64,000 nucleotides of DNA from Anthopleura xanthogrammica (Eukaryota > Cnidaria > Anthozoa > Actiniaria > Actiniidae): assembly GCA_964019055.1 (NCBI GenBank), contig OZ025212.1, positions 4,878,766 through 4,942,765 of the forward strand. Reading direction: 5' to 3'. Below are positions 50,140 to 63,922 of the stretch, in pieces; position 1 is the stretch's first letter, and each line of letters begins with the position of its first letter. Under the pieces are notes generated by a model, which was not told the DNA's origin, searched no databases, and saw nothing but the letters and a program-made list of their open reading frames with translations. A program made the position numbers and the translations under genes.

Positions 50140-53100
50140 TTACTTACTATCACAAAGTTTGTCCTTGATCTCGTTCATCCTGATCATCAGCTCCCTAAAC
50201 GACGACACCCCAATGACGTCACTCTTGCTGGTTGCTATGGTTTCCAGTTCTTTCTGATTGGTTGATCTCCCGATACCCACAGACAGGACGTGGACACCTC
50301 GTTGCTTTAATAACTTGGCTTCTTTTGCAACTCTTATACGGCTCTCAGATCTGCCGTCTGTCATTAGAATAAATATCTTAAAGATATCCTCTGGAGGCCT
50401 GTATCCACCAGATTGAGAGAAAAGCTTTGTCCTGGCCAATTTCAAGGCCAGTTCAGTTTTCGTCCCTCCCTCTGTGTACTCAATGTCATCAATGGCGTCG
50501 TTGACTTCGTCATGGGTGAAATAACTGTTAAAGTCGAACATGACCTTGGCCTGAGTGGAATATCGTATGACACCAACGTGGGTTCCTTTGTAGGACACTT
50601 TGAAGCTTGCAGTAAGTGCCTTGACAAATCGTTTGGCTTTTGCAAAGTCTTCATCACCCATGCTTCCTGAGGCGTCAATGGCAAATGCCAAGTCGGTCCT
50701 CTCGCCACACACTGGGGAAAAAAACAAATAAATTTAATAAACGTCTTGAATTTTCCCCCCGTTCGATGTTGTTGCTTCTAGTGTTGTGTGTAATTGTATT
50801 AGCATGTACTAATACAGTTGTTACTGATAATGTTGGAAGCCATTCACTATCTGGGTCACTCAGGCGTAATTCATTGATTGGTTTTCCAAAAAATTGAGCG
50901 CTTTGCCAATTTTCTAACTTGTCAATTTGGGTGTCACTGAATTTGCATGGGTGTCGTCTTTGGGTGCTGCCAATTTGGGTGTCAGGTTTGGGTGCTGCCA
51001 ATATAGGTGTCAGGTTTGGGTGCTGCCAATATGGGTGTCAGCTTTGGGTGCAGCCAATTTGGGCGTGAGCTGTATGTGCTGCCAATTTTGGGCGTGAGCT
51101 GTATGTGCTACCCATTTGGTGTCAGCTTTGGGGCTGCTGTTTCAGTTTGATCATTAATTGGCTTGGAGATAAGAAATTTTACTACGATACGAAATATCAA
51201 CTTAAAAAATAGACATTGCATACTAACTTTTAATTTTGCAAATGTAGGGCAACTTTTCCAGGCAGTACTGATCGCTCCATTGTCCCCAGTACGGATGACC
51301 AGTAATCGCAACACAGTCCTGCTCCATTCCCCTGTACACGGCCGAAGGCTCCCCAGGTGCCCAGTTGGTGTAATTATACACGCTACCATCGGCCCAATAA
51401 AACTGGCCTTCCCTTGCCATATCAGAAGCGCCAATCCACAGCTTTGAAAACCCAAATACTCCTCTAAGTTGCTGGAGCCATTGTGAGATTCTGTTTGTGT
51501 CTCTCTCGTCTGCTATGCTGAGTAATTGGCCCCATTCGGTCTTGCGGCAGTAGACGTCGGCTTCTGGCCACGACAACATGTCGTCTTGTCTGATGATGAA
51601 CTTGTACGTCCAGATATTGTCTTCAAATTCTAACGAACAACGAAATGCAACAAATGGATTATGGTTCAAAATTGATTCCATTTCTTCCTAGCACATGTTT
51701 TTTTGGTATGGCAACTATGTTTCCTAATCATGGATGGATTATAAGGTCCTTCCTTCCCATGGACTGTTGCCTTGCAAAGCAACGACTGCCTTTTTTTTTT
51801 TACATACCAAAATAAAGTTAGAAATTCTATTTTTCTAAGGCGAAATTCTTTTCCAAGACAGTATGGCTACTGTGATGCCATTCCCACCCATAAACCCAGG
51901 TTGCTTCCACATAGCAAAGGCTTTGGATGGACTCAAAATAGGTCGACGCCATTCCCACCCATAAACCCAGGTTGCTTCCACATAGCAAAGGCTTTGGATG
52001 GATTCAAAATAGGTCGACGCCATTCCCACCCATAAACCCAGGTTGCTTCCACATAGCAAAGGCTTTGGATGGATTCAAAATAGGTCGATGCCATTCCCAC
52101 CCTTCAACCAAGGTAACTTTTCTATAGAAAAGGATTCAGTTTTCAAGAATGGATTAATATCTTACCATATCCGAATCGTCGGCGTGAAATCAAACGCTTT
52201 GGAACACCTGAAACCAGTTACAGACATAGTAAATGTTTTTAAAAATCAACATGTGAGCGAGCATTGTTTGCATAGAATATTGAATGTAGCGGTAGTAGTG
52301 TACATGTGTGTGAGTGAAAAGTGTCCCCAATTAGTAAGAAAGCGCTAGAACGGCTAGACACTTAAATAAAGAGATTTTTCTTAACTTCTTTCCCTGCTTA
52401 GTTTCTTTCCTATATAATTAATAAGAAATTTCTTCAACTTTCATCTCATATCCCTTCCTTCCGTATTTCCTTCGTTGCTTCCTCTCTCCCTCCTTTCTTT
52501 CGTTCGTCCATTTCAGTTTTGTTTCTGCGTACTTTTCTCTCATTCTCCTCTCAAACATACGGTCTAATAATTTCAAAAAACCAACCTTCAGTCTTGCAGA
52601 TATATCCCCTCGCATTGTAGCAATCATCTTCTTTCCAAACCACATCTTTCCTGGAAGACGTCATCGACAAACACATCTCATAGTCTTGCTTCTTGCGTGG
52701 ATTCCTAGCACCCATATAATGAGCCGCATGGAACACGAACGGTTTCCCATCAAGCCATTCGAAGGAACCAAAATGACGCCTATCGGACGCACCCACCCAG
52801 AAACGTCCCGGTTTCTTAAGATGTCCAATGGACTGAATCTTCCGATGAAGCCATTCGTTTTCTGCAGGGCTGTTTATGCTCGCAAGATGGCCATTTTCAA
52901 AGTCGCTGCAAAATTCTTCTGCCTCGTAGAAGGTCCGGATGTCGTCTTGTTCGTAGACGACTTTGTAAAAATATTCATCTGATTCGAAAACTAGAAGACA
53001 AGCAAAGAAACATAAATAATCTTATAATACGATATTAAAATTTTGAGAAATTAAAACGCATAATATATGAAGCTTTAAGCTATGAAGCTATAGATAATCT

Positions 53101-56100
53101 TATTTACAAGACACTCTTGCTACCCATTCCATCCAAAGTATATTTTCAATACAAAAATTGTGCGTGTAAAATATTTTCGAAAGTGACAGTTTATTAACAT
53201 CGACTTTATTTTGTTCAATTTGTACGTTTTTTTGGTACCGTATTTCACCGCTAATGGTTCGATAGTACCCCGCTTATCATAGTAGTGCGATAATAAATAG
53301 TACAAGTTTATAAAATGGAGAAAGGTGGCTTTAGAACGGGTGTCAAAATCAATTAGAAATCGATTGGTGGAAGTGTCACAACGAGAAACACATCTTATCA
53401 ATTACGACACAAAATTGTGTTAATTGGATCAATTTGTTGATTAACACTATAGTTCTACATATTCTTAGTGATTTACCACATCAACTTTATGTATATTCTT
53501 CAGTTTTTAAGGGAAAAATTGGAATACTTTCTAAAAGAGAAACGTATTAGTCAAGCATGCGCAGTTGAGACACGGTCTCACATGTTGAAATTACTGCATA
53601 TTTGTCTTAAACAAAATTCGTCAGAATGGGCTTTCCAGACCTGGTTCCAGACATGAATTGCCTCAAGATGCAATAATAGACTTAATAATGTGTTCATAAA
53701 GATCACCCGAAGGACATTTTACCAACAACAATCATGGTTATCTCAGTACTTAATTTAGAAATGTTTTGCCGGCGCTTCTCTGTTGAATTTCACGGTGTCT
53801 GATAACCCAGGTTCACTGATATCTAGTTCTGTCAGGTTTGAATATGCGATTGTTCACCAGGTTCACTGATATCAGTCTAGTTCTGTTAGATTTGATTATG
53901 CGATTGTTCGCCAGCATTGGAATGTGCCTGTATGACGCCAATAAGTTCACTTTTCTGTAGTGCGTCCTTGGATCAATTCCCACACCACTGTAGTGTCTGT
54001 TCTCACGTGGGAAGTATTATTGGTTCACTGCACTTGGGAGACTATTTTACTTCGGTTTCTCCGGCTTTCCTCCTTCCGCAAAATCGAAATTTTAGCATTA
54101 AAACATAATAGATGGATGAACACTCGGGCACTCCGTGGAGATCACAACCAAATAACTAACTGTAATCTATGTAATCTATAAGACACATGTTTTTATTGCA
54201 CTTTGTCATTTGTTTTAGTATATGCACAGTCCTCCATTGAGAAGGCCTCAGGTATATCTTTGAGACCAATTATGATGAACAATACGAGGGCTGTCCGCCC
54301 TTAAATAATTAATCAGGAACTGGAAAAGCCGATGTGATCTTTTCAGTGTCCAACCCTGTGATCAATGAAGAATACTACACCAACTGTCTCGGACTCCTAG
54401 ACATAACACCTCATTTTAATCATCCCTTTTTGACCCAATAGTGACCGATGCGGTTAGGCCCACGTCGATTAAATGTCATATGATTCAAGTGAAATATGCT
54501 TGTAGAGTAGTTTTCGTGTGAGTGGGAAACGTACCATACTGACTTACAGCACGTACACGGTACAACATGCCGTGAGATTAAAATGACTTTCCCAATGTTT
54601 TTTTTTTGTGTGCAATACTACTCGGCATTAGGTAATGATTTTTTTCCAATGCTCAGAGAAAACTGCTCTAGTTCAGAAGCGCTTGCTTTTCTGCTACTGC
54701 AGTTAATGGTTACTGCTACTCAGTGATAGTTTTACTGCTTTCTACATTGCTATTTTTCGAGGTTTTGACTTTGCCAACCACCAGATGGATTTGTACATTT
54801 GTGTACGACGCTTCTGTTGTTGCTATTCTGTCCGATCTTCTTATTCCAATTATCTGAATCTCGATAACAATAACTTGATCCTTAGCTCTTTAGAACTACC
54901 CACTTAAGTTTTTTTATATCAAAAAAAAAAACCTGGTTATTTTCTGATCTATTTTTGAACTACCCACTTAAGTTTTTTTATATCAAAAAAAAAAACCTGG
55001 TGATTTTTTGTTCTATTTTTGGTTTATATTTTCCTGCCAACAATTGAGAGTATGTTATCAACAATCAGTTCGATCTTTTATTTCAATACTATCTGAATCT
55101 CGATAACACTAACTTGATCCTTAGCTCTTGGCTACCCACTTAAAGTTATTTATATAAAATACCTGTGTTTTTTTCTGTTCTATTTTTGGTTTATTTTGCC
55201 GCCAAAAGTACAAGTGATAATAATAATAATAAAATACAGATCACTACATCACGGGACAACAAAGGATTATTATTCTTACAAGTAAAGCTTGTTCCAGTTA
55301 CCAGACCGATATAAAAAGCCGAGTCGAGACAGAAAAAAAATCCTTGGTTAAATCTTATTATCATTATTCAATTACTTTGTGCTAATAATAATACTAAGTA
55401 AATCAAAACCGGTCTCTTTGAGCCTCTTTGAGCTTTGGGAATCACAGACGTGATGTAGCAATCGACGCCCACTCGCTCTTACAAACCATTATATTAATTG
55501 GTCTTCTGTCATTTTCATTCATGAAAATATGTTATTGCCAAAGGTTGCCAATATCATCAGACACATCGAAACTAAAAAACCTAAAAACATAGGAATTTGC
55601 TGCTTTCTTTTTCTACAACCATACAACGCTTTATCACTCAACAAAGCACTAAGCCAAAGGGAAGAATCCCTTGAAATACTTCACGTGAAATAAGAGCTTG
55701 CATACACGATGTAGTAAAGTACTTCTAGATTTAATAAGTGTCCCTTCCTGCTTGTCATTGTCTGGATAATGTTTTTGAACTCAAATGCGCAAACGAGTCC
55801 GACCAATCAATTAACTTATCTATTCTATTAACATCTTGACCGCACGGCACCTAAGGGTTTTCCGTTTACTCAAAAAGCAACAACTCCTCGAAACATGACG
55901 TCTAGTAAAAACCTTCCAAATGGCCTACGATAATAGAGATTTGGTAGACGAGATAAGTTATTTACGTAGCGAAAGAGTGCAAGACGTCAGAGACAAATAT
56001 TCAGTGACCCACATTTTTATTACCGTAAAAATCACAGTGTTGTATTTTTCTCAAATTGACAATGAAATCGTGACTTCAATATAAGATCACAACCGCAACT

Positions 56101-58551
56101 CAACCTAATCCAAATCCGTGGCGTAAGCCAATAACCTTCATTGATACAGTTTCAACTATATAGGAACCCAATCAAGCTTTCTCAGACCCGAGTTCTTAAG
56201 ATTACTTAAAATGAGATTCTGACCTTGAGGCTTGGTCAGATGAAGTTAGGCTAAGAAGTCTTCTTATTTTCCGATGGAATCCTGACGCATTATTGGCGGG
56301 AAAACGAGAGTTTTTATTACAGCGTTTCCGCTTCTCTTCCAACGCAGTGAGCCTTTGAGATCATGAACGTGAATCACTTATGGATTATTTAAAGTAATTT
56401 TATTGCTTTTATGGTGATAATTAGATTTTATTATTTTAAACAATTCAATTGGGTGCGAAATTGAAAGCATTTATCGGTAATGAGACTGTTTTCTCTGCGC
56501 GCGAGGTTCGAGCTGCGTTCAGCGCGAAAATGAATCGCAATGTAAACCCGTGAACTGTACTTCAACGTATAAGATTAACAAGAAATGAAAATGACAGAAT
56601 GTCAGTTCAAGGTTACCCCGTAACACCATAATTACGAGATGCTTTTAAAACGAATGTCATAACACAATTAAGTATGAAGAGTTTCGGCGAAGAGAGGTTT
56701 GGAGAGAACTGAATGGTAGACACACGTCTACAATTTGAATGGTGCGTCAAAGAAGTCTTAATTACGAAATATGTCATCAGTAAAGACAGCCACTTTTTGG
56801 CCAACTTTGTAAATAAATTGATAGGAAATTTTTTGATATTTTTTCTCTTGCGCACTAGAGAAGATCTTGAATGTTGAGTTGGTTGCGTGCTTGGCTGATC
56901 TATATAAACCATATCCGGACTCATTATGGTTCGGAACGCAGACTATTCAGCCTTTTGCCCTTAGGGTTGGAAATCTGTAGTAAACACGAGAGATATATTT
57001 CCTGTTTGGTTCAGGGCTAACTATGTGATCGATCCGCACAAAAAGCCCATTATACCAGAAGATATTTGGCTGTGATACCTCGACTGTCTAGCCTGAACTA
57101 AGCTGATACTAAGTCTTGCAATATGATTACAAGTTAAGGTCTGTAAGGTATTAGCGCACTCAGTCGCATTATTCAGGCGTATTAAGAGTATTAGTGAGTG
57201 TCAGTGAGAGCGATCATTACAGCCTAAGAAAAAACCACTCGGATGTCCCAAGAAGGGAGAGCCCTACTTGCGCAAAATTCTTAAGAAATGAAACGCGCAC
57301 TTGACGCAACAAACTGAATCTCGCTCTTTACAAGAGAAAGTTTTCTCTTCGAATACATAGGGTACAAAGTTACAACGTAAAGAAATCCTAGAATACAGCG
57401 AAAAAAGCTTAAAAGGCAAATCTTGAGAGCACTAATACTTACGCAAGAGAAAAAACTAAATCCTACGCAGAAAAGCTTTTTTTTTTAATTTAACAATTTT
57501 CAACAGACAACCTTATAGTCAAAAGAGAACCTGTTGAGCCGGTAATTATGATCCATGCTTTCGCATGCGGTGCGCCAGTTACATCTCAGATCTCCGCGCT
57601 CGTTTACGACTTCTATCAAAATAAGTCTAGGTATTTGAGTATTAGATTCTAAAATCTGGATAACGTTAGCAGATTTGAAGGTTGTTAACAACTCTGACAC
57701 CAAGTTTCTAAATTTTCAACACTTTCCTTATTGTGAAAGAAGTGTGGAAAATGAGTTTATGATTTTGATATCGAATGGCCACGTTGTCGGGAATTCGGAA
57801 ATAGTAAGTTCTTTAGCCGGAGATTTACACGAAAACTCAACAAAAAAAAAACTTCAAGCTAAGCCAACACGGGTGGCATATTTAACGGGATGTAAAATCG
57901 ACGGAAAACAGAGGGAAGGAAGAGTTTTTGCAGAACGGACATAATTTTCCTAACCCAGTCGTAAAACAACTTGAAATACTTTCTCTTCTAAACAAAACCA
58001 AGACAAAAATCAAGTTGCGCAAAATATCCATCGTTTATTTGCTCTTATTTTTTTAGCTTGGTATTCAATTCTCATTTCAGTGCGAGGAAAATTGCTCTCG
58101 GAATATTTGCGTGAAAGTTTTTTTCTCGAAGACTGCGTCTATGTAAACAGAACGGTAAAGTTGGACAAGAAAGTGTTTTGTAGTGGGACGGTGTGACTTT
58201 CTGAGCTTGATCTCCAAGAAAAACAAAATATATGGATAGCGAGATTACTAGTTTGAATTTGATCACTCGACTTTAGGTTGTAAGTCAATTATTTATAGTA
58301 TAGTGAGTGTTCAAGTTAATGCGTGATAGATAAAAGAGTCAGACAGTACTTCAGTGCATGCATGGTTAGTCCGAGGTAGTAGAAATTTCCACGACAAAAT
58401 CACGTAAAAAATAGCACAAAAACACATACACGCACACAAAAAGTAACTTACTAAATCCTGGGGTGCTTGTCTGCAGGGTTTCTTTAGGGAAAGAAACCAA
58501 TTGAATCAAGGCCACGAACAACCAAACTTGTACTCCACAAAGCTTTGCCAT
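50140..58551 (-). CDS. Secreted CTLD-CTLD-VWA protein
   Basis: Exons in transcript order: 58551-58452, 52990-52586, 51629-51228, 50711-50140; 492 aa, every internal junction in phase 1. Exon 1 gives a signal peptide (MAKLCGVQVWLFVALIQLV). An upstream in-frame ATG at 58632 would place 27 charged residues before it, so 58551 is preferred. Exon 2 is a C-type lectin domain with four canonical cysteines (EEFC, MCLS, DDC, YICK) but no EPN or QPD sugar motif. Exon 3 is a second one with WIGASD, APGEPS, WSDQYC and YICK; the EPS/WSD pair suggests a partly kept calcium site. Exon 4 is a VWA domain with an intact metal-binding site (DASGS, GGTKTE, MTDGRSES). A similar CTLD/VWA mix is known in C. elegans clec proteins. 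Likely an extracellular recognition or matrix protein. Intron 1 is 5.4 kb and could hide more exons. The stop overlaps a donor consensus (GTAAGT), so the last few codons may differ. Confidence 0.9.
50935..51130. repeat. 28 bp degenerate minisatellite in the CTLD2-VWA intron
   Basis: TTTGGGTGCTGCCAATTTGG and variants (TATAGG, TATGGG, GGGCGTGAG) recur about seven times. Confidence 0.75.
51875..52140. repeat. 71 bp tandem repeat between the two CTLD exons
   Basis: TTCCCACCCATAAACCCAGG recurs at 51881, 51952 and 52023, and in diverged form at 52094, exactly 71 bp apart. Near-identical units suggest recent expansion. Confidence 0.9.
52991..58451. other. Large first intron of the CTLD-CTLD-VWA gene
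   Basis: Contains a two-copy 50 bp duplication (53808-53912, CAGGTTCACTGATATC), a SINE-like stretch (about 53937-54095), the dispersed TTACAGCACGTACACGGTAC repeat (about 54520-54590) and a 65 bp T/A-rich tandem (54893-55200). The rest, 55200-58450, is AT-rich with no structure or gene I can support. Confidence 0.5.
54893..55200. repeat. Tandem AT-rich repeat, 65 bp unit, 2-3 copies
   Basis: ACTACCCACTTAAGTTTTTT followed by ATATC, an A run and ACCTGGT occurs twice in a row and a third time, diverged, at about 55132. Confidence 0.75.
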
Positions 58552-59600
58552 TGTCTGAGTCTTGTCTTGCTCGTTCAGCTCTCGGAATAGTTTTGAAGCT
58601 TTACTTCTCGACGGCAGATATAGATGCCTCAAAAATCCCAGGCTTTCCGCTAACTTGACCTGAAATAGCTAGCCCACACTATTAAGCCTACAAGTGCAAC
58701 CTAAAACCGAATAATTTTAGTCGGTCAACCGGAGGTGGATTTGATGTCTGCCCAACTCGAAGACAGGGTTCAGTTCACGCGCAAATGTCATTGTAAAATA
58801 ATAATAGCTGTTTAAGTTCAGGGGAGAAGGGTGGAGTCTAATGCAATTGCTCTATAAAACCGTGCCAAAATCGTTGAATCGCGTTGATATTTTTGATATT
58901 TCCATTATCAGTTCTTTAAAATTTAAAATTCTTCGGAAAAGGAATTGCTTAGCATTTCCTTTCTGACCAGTTTTAACCTTGGAAACATTTTTCAAGACGT
59001 ATGACATCAGCCACGAATTTTAAAAAACATCATGTCGTCTTGAATCCCCCACTTCTCTGTCTGCATTCGTTAAATATCTGATGGTATTCCATCGCCCAAA
59101 AGCCGCGACCTTGGTGATTTAATCAAAACAGACACAATGATACGTCTAAGAAGAAGAAAACTCTAGAGACTTGGAAAACGAGTGCCTTGAAACAAAGAAC
59201 TTATTTTTATAAGTGCGCAAAAATGCATCGCTTTTTTATCATCGAATTGGAATACTTTTTCCCACCGTTCGTGCGTCGATAATTGTTTTCCATTTTTCTT
59301 GTAATAAATAAAGAAATAAAGAAATAAAATTTAATGTTAACAGTTAATGTTTTAACATAATTTTTGAGTCCATTTTTCGCAGTACTGTAGAATACTCTTT
59401 CCTATTTTAAATTCTTGATATAGAGTTCTTCATCATACTAGAGTGAATTTCCTTGTCCCGGCAAACAAAGTTGTATAATCAAGGACCAACAAGAATGGAA
59501 TTAGCTAGTGTCTACAACTATTTATTATGCTCACTATTATACGGAGTCAAGAGAAATCACTCTAATATATCACTATACAAGTGAATAAGGGGATAATGAT

Positions 59601-59650
59601 CAGGAAATGACACGTCCGAAATAGGAAAATATCACAGCCAAGCTAAATTT
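59601..59650 (+). mobile_element. Family A half-copy, decayed
   Basis: AGGAAATGACACGTCCGAAA then AGGAAAATATCACAGCCAAG and CTAAA: the right arm only. Confidence 0.5.
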
Positions 59651-62164
59651 GAGCGAACACTTAGGAAATCCTTATAAGAAATGCGCAGGAAAACCGGACT
59701 GCCTTAATTACGAAATGTTGTTCATTTGTAGAATAAGGCCGAACTTAAACATCCAATCAGACTCTAAGCGAGCAAAGATCTTTTGTTAACTGTGACTCTC
59801 ATGGGAACTACACCAACTATTTCTGAATAATGTTTGATAATGATGTCAGTTTCGACATCGAAACGTCAGACTTTCCCATTTTTTCATAGTTTTTTCTGTT
59901 AAAAGCACCAAGAAAGCCACTTTAATTACAAGCTAAATAAATCGGCTGTTTGACGTAAATATATATTGTGTACACGATAGAAAAAACATACGATAAAAGT
60001 TGATGAAATAATAATAATTAAAGTAACAAGAGATAAATAGTAAATGAGCGCATGTGTTAATTTTTGATAATGAAAAGGTTTATTTGAAGATAACGTTTCG
60101 TGCTTTTATGCCAGGTCTTTCAGTGTTGGCGTTCCTGTAGGCCATCCACAACCACACTCATCGCATGTTAACTCATGCCATCTGCCAGTGACCTGGAAGT
60201 TCCAATGATGTTCAAACCAACCACAAGAAAATAATCAAAAATAGTGAATAAGTGCTGTTGAAAGTTTGTCTGTGCTGCTTAGTGTAGATTTTACGTCTGT
60301 TGACAAAGTAGACTTGTTTGATTGCGTTTTTTTTGAACGTAATAGGCGTAATAATCTCAGTGAATTTGGTCCCAAGGGTGGACAATTCCGGGGGTAGTAG
60401 TGGCAAGAGGGGGGGTGCAGCAATGAGATTTAAGAGTCAGACCCGGCCGGTTTAGTCTGAAGAAAAATTAACCAAAATCTTAAAACGTTTCTCTTGCGCG
60501 CTTATACAGAATTGTATCTGAATTTTTGCTGAATTTTCCATTCAAAGCCTTTATTCTTTAACTGGTTTGAAACACAAAACCTAGCATTGTTAGTTCTCAA
60601 TATGGGTTTTACAACCAATACCGGTATGCCCCCGGAAAACACGACATTTCTGTTAACATGAATTTCTAAGAGGATACAAACTTCCCTTTAATGCATTAAA
60701 AGCACTAACCCTAAGGGCAAATACTTCGGCTGAATTTTCCAGATACGGTTTTCAATAAGAAACTCTTAAAATCAAGATAAATTTGTAATCCTATAGATTT
60801 TTAACTAGTAATTCCTCTGACAGGCTTTATCCGATCTTTCTCGAAAGATAATTTTATCAATTGATCTAAATAGTTTAACTTTTATTAAGAAATCTCTGGC
60901 ATACTTTTCATTTTGTTGATGAGGCTCTTGACTAGTAGTTGTTAATCTTCGATTCACGGTAAATAAGGTAAATAGTTCAGATTGTGGGTTATGACGTTAA
61001 GATGGTTTTAAAAACCTTAGTAGACCACCAAGCGGTCTGTGTCTTGATTATAATTAAAACCAGTATGAGTAACGGGTTGTCAATGTTAATCTGTAAAAAA
61101 GATGTCTATACGTGAGAAGCGTGCTCCAACTCAGAACAAAGGTTTTTGTTTTTCATGGACGTTATGTTGGTTTTGGTGTATAAGTCATATAAGAGATTTT
61201 TTTCTTTGCGTTCTTTTGTTATTTTAACCAAAACTGCTGCCATTCCTTCACCTTTTCAATGTTTTTTTTGACTTCAAATCACAGCAGATGCCAAACAGAT
61301 AATTTAAGCGAGTTTTAAGTGAAAATTTGATAGTCCTATTGTTGAGAAACAAATGGTCATACAAATCAATGACACTGAAATGGCTTCCATATTGGCAATT
61401 AATGTGATTGGATAATGTACGCTTTATCGCTTTTTTATTGGCTCAAGCCGGAAGCCATTTGAAAGTCCAGGAACCACACATTTCCCTTTCATGTACAACA
61501 CTTCTCTAAACCAATTATAAAAGCATTTTCGAGTGAAACTAAAGCATCCTGTTATTACCATATTTGATACTAGAAAGTGAAGATATCCTACCACATTGAA
61601 ATCGTAGAAGTACGAACCCCCAAAAAAAACAATTGAATACCGTACGATGCTAGACGTGTCGGATCAGCGGCTGTCCACAGACCCCATGCCTTGAGGCCAC
61701 ATTTCTTCAATCGGGCGCTTCACGTTTTCTTATGATTAGTTCCGCAGACTGGAAAAACTGTACGAAACAAAGCTTCCTAGATAGTTTGCAAAGTCTCTTG
61801 TTCTTTTGATTATACTGTAAACAAAAAACATTATTTTAACTTTGGAATTGGAGCTACTGAGCCTTTCGTTCCGGCACCTGACGAGTGTAGAAAGGCTCGA
61901 TAGCTTTGGCCTGGCTGGATATATTCATTTTAGCAAACTAAAATACATCATGCTAGTATAAAAACAAAGGTGATAGTTCTGAAGGGCGGAAAGAAGACTT
62001 CCAGCAGAGATGATGGTTTTACTAGCACACTTGACAGATATTTGAATCACATTCTTATCATTTCAAATGGAAACTTTGTGCACGTGCAAGAGGCGTCTGG
62101 CTTCTCATCAAGGACCTAGCTCAACATTTTGCTTCTAGTAGTGCCATTAGGGGAGAGAAAATAA

Positions 62165-62196
62165 GACTGAGAGAGAAAGAGAGAGAGAGAGAGAGA
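62165..62196. repeat. (GA)n microsatellite
   Basis: AGAGAGAAAGAGAGAGAGAG-type run of about 30 bp. Confidence 0.9.
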
Positions 62197-63288
62197 ATCA
62201 ACAAGCAACTCTAAAAACCGTATTATAACGCACTTTCAGGATTTCATACTTGTCGTGAGCCCATTTAATGCGCGCAAACGTTTAAAGAACGAAATGTTTC
62301 AGGCCACGAAAATTCCTATATTTTCCCAAAGCATTTGCTAAACTAGTTAGGAAATATTTCTTAAAAGACTGAGCTTTAGTCTAAAATAGGAATTTTAATT
62401 CTTGGGAGAAGCTTATTATCCCTTTATCCAGCAAATCTTACTCTTACATAACGTAATTGGTACATCACGATGTAGTTTTAATGATATCTTCAATCACCAA
62501 TTCAATATAACTATTTTTAACGTCCCATTTAAACTCTCGTGTTCACTTACATGGCTTCGAGAAACATCCATCACTTGGTCACATTGTCATTGCTATTCCA
62601 TTCCTGGCGAACTTAGCGTTCTTGATAGTCCACTCGTTTGCATTCATTGACAAAGCTGTTACAGGCGAAACGTCTGAAAATGTAGACCAAGCCAAACTGT
62701 GCTTGATGAAGTTACTCTGTTTCTACAGTGATTGACTCATGGCATCACACATGACTTATTCACCTTAGCTTTATTTAGGTCACAACATAAAAAGAAAATG
62801 GTTAAAAATCGATTGCGCAAGAGGTGGACGGCAATGCAACAAGGCGGCAAAGGCGGCAACTATCTGCGATGCCTTGCGCGATAATGTAGTGACTGAAATG
62901 TTTTCAACTTTTTAAATAAAAAGATACAATTTTCTTTCCACTAGGTATCCTACGATGCAATACATCGAAGAGTCTGCCGAGCTCTTTAGGTGGGTAATCT
63001 AGTTTAGTCAATCAAATGTGATCTTTTGCTATACCGCTGACCGGCAACATTTAAATATTCTGGTCCGTCGCCGCGCTTGGCTTAGAAATCATCATATTAT
63101 ATAGGCACTTTCTATATACATAAATGTTTACGAAATTTTCGAACGTAATTTGTAAAGTTCACCAACGTGGTAGTTATATGATATATGACGCTTGCTTTAC
63201 ACGATAGTTCGTGGTCGAATTCTAGGCCAAAGACTGAAAGATTTAGTGCTAGCTTTTGATAACCCCAACAGTTCGAGTACAAATGTAC

Positions 63289-63450
63289 CTGCTTTCCCCT
63301 TTCAGACCACGTGTCATTCCCTTGAGTATTATATCTTTCATTTACCAGTAGCTCTTAAGGAGATATGTATATTTCAATATGGATGCATGTTGAACAAAGA
63401 ATCTTGTTCTCAAGGGGATGACAAATGGTCTGAAATGGGGAAAATGATCC
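63289..63450. mobile_element. Family A palindromic MITE-like element (copy 11)
   Basis: The left arm has TTTCAGACCACGTGTCATTC and the right arm AAGGGGATGACAAATGGTCT. The outermost TTGGGCG and AAGGTCT ends are lost. Confidence 0.8.
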
Positions 63451-63790
63451 TCAAGTATTACTTGACAAAACGCCCTATCACCTATCGTTCGACCGTTCAG
63501 TCTGAGTCTTGGCTCAACTTGAATGAAAGAAAGCTTGAGATCGTAACGGGTTGGATAATACACTAAAAATGCAGTATATATACCGGAACAAACAAAAACT
63601 TATAAATCCAGCCAATTTTTTTGGAAGGGGTAGGGGGTTGCCGGATGGTGCACATTTATCGAAGGCATGCTCTGATTTTTAGTTTTTTACTGACCCACCT
63701 CCCCCTGCCTTTCATACACATCCTGCCCATCCTGCTCTTATTGATTTGTAGTTGTTTTTGCTTGTCATTTATAAAGTTGCTGCTTCCTCC

Positions 63791-63922
63791 CCTATTCGTT
63801 CCAGCCTTCCCTATGAATAATGACTGAGTCGTCTCTGACTTGAGTGACTCCTGTACCCCTATTCATACCAGCCTTCCCTATGAATAACGACTGAGTCGTC
63901 TCTGACTTGAGTGACTCCTGTA
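63791..63922. repeat. 67 bp direct duplication
   Basis: CCTATTC(G/A)TTCCAGCC-type start, then CTATGAATAATGACTGAGTC, occurs at 63791 and again at 63858. AATAAA follows at 63927. Confidence 0.85.

Noticed and set aside
57675..57944. 89-codon ORF in the large lectin-gene intron
   Set aside because: No recognisable domain, no signal peptide and antisense to the transcribed gene.
63192..63566. 124-codon ORF near the right end
   Set aside because: Most of it is the family A MITE-like element; no domain.
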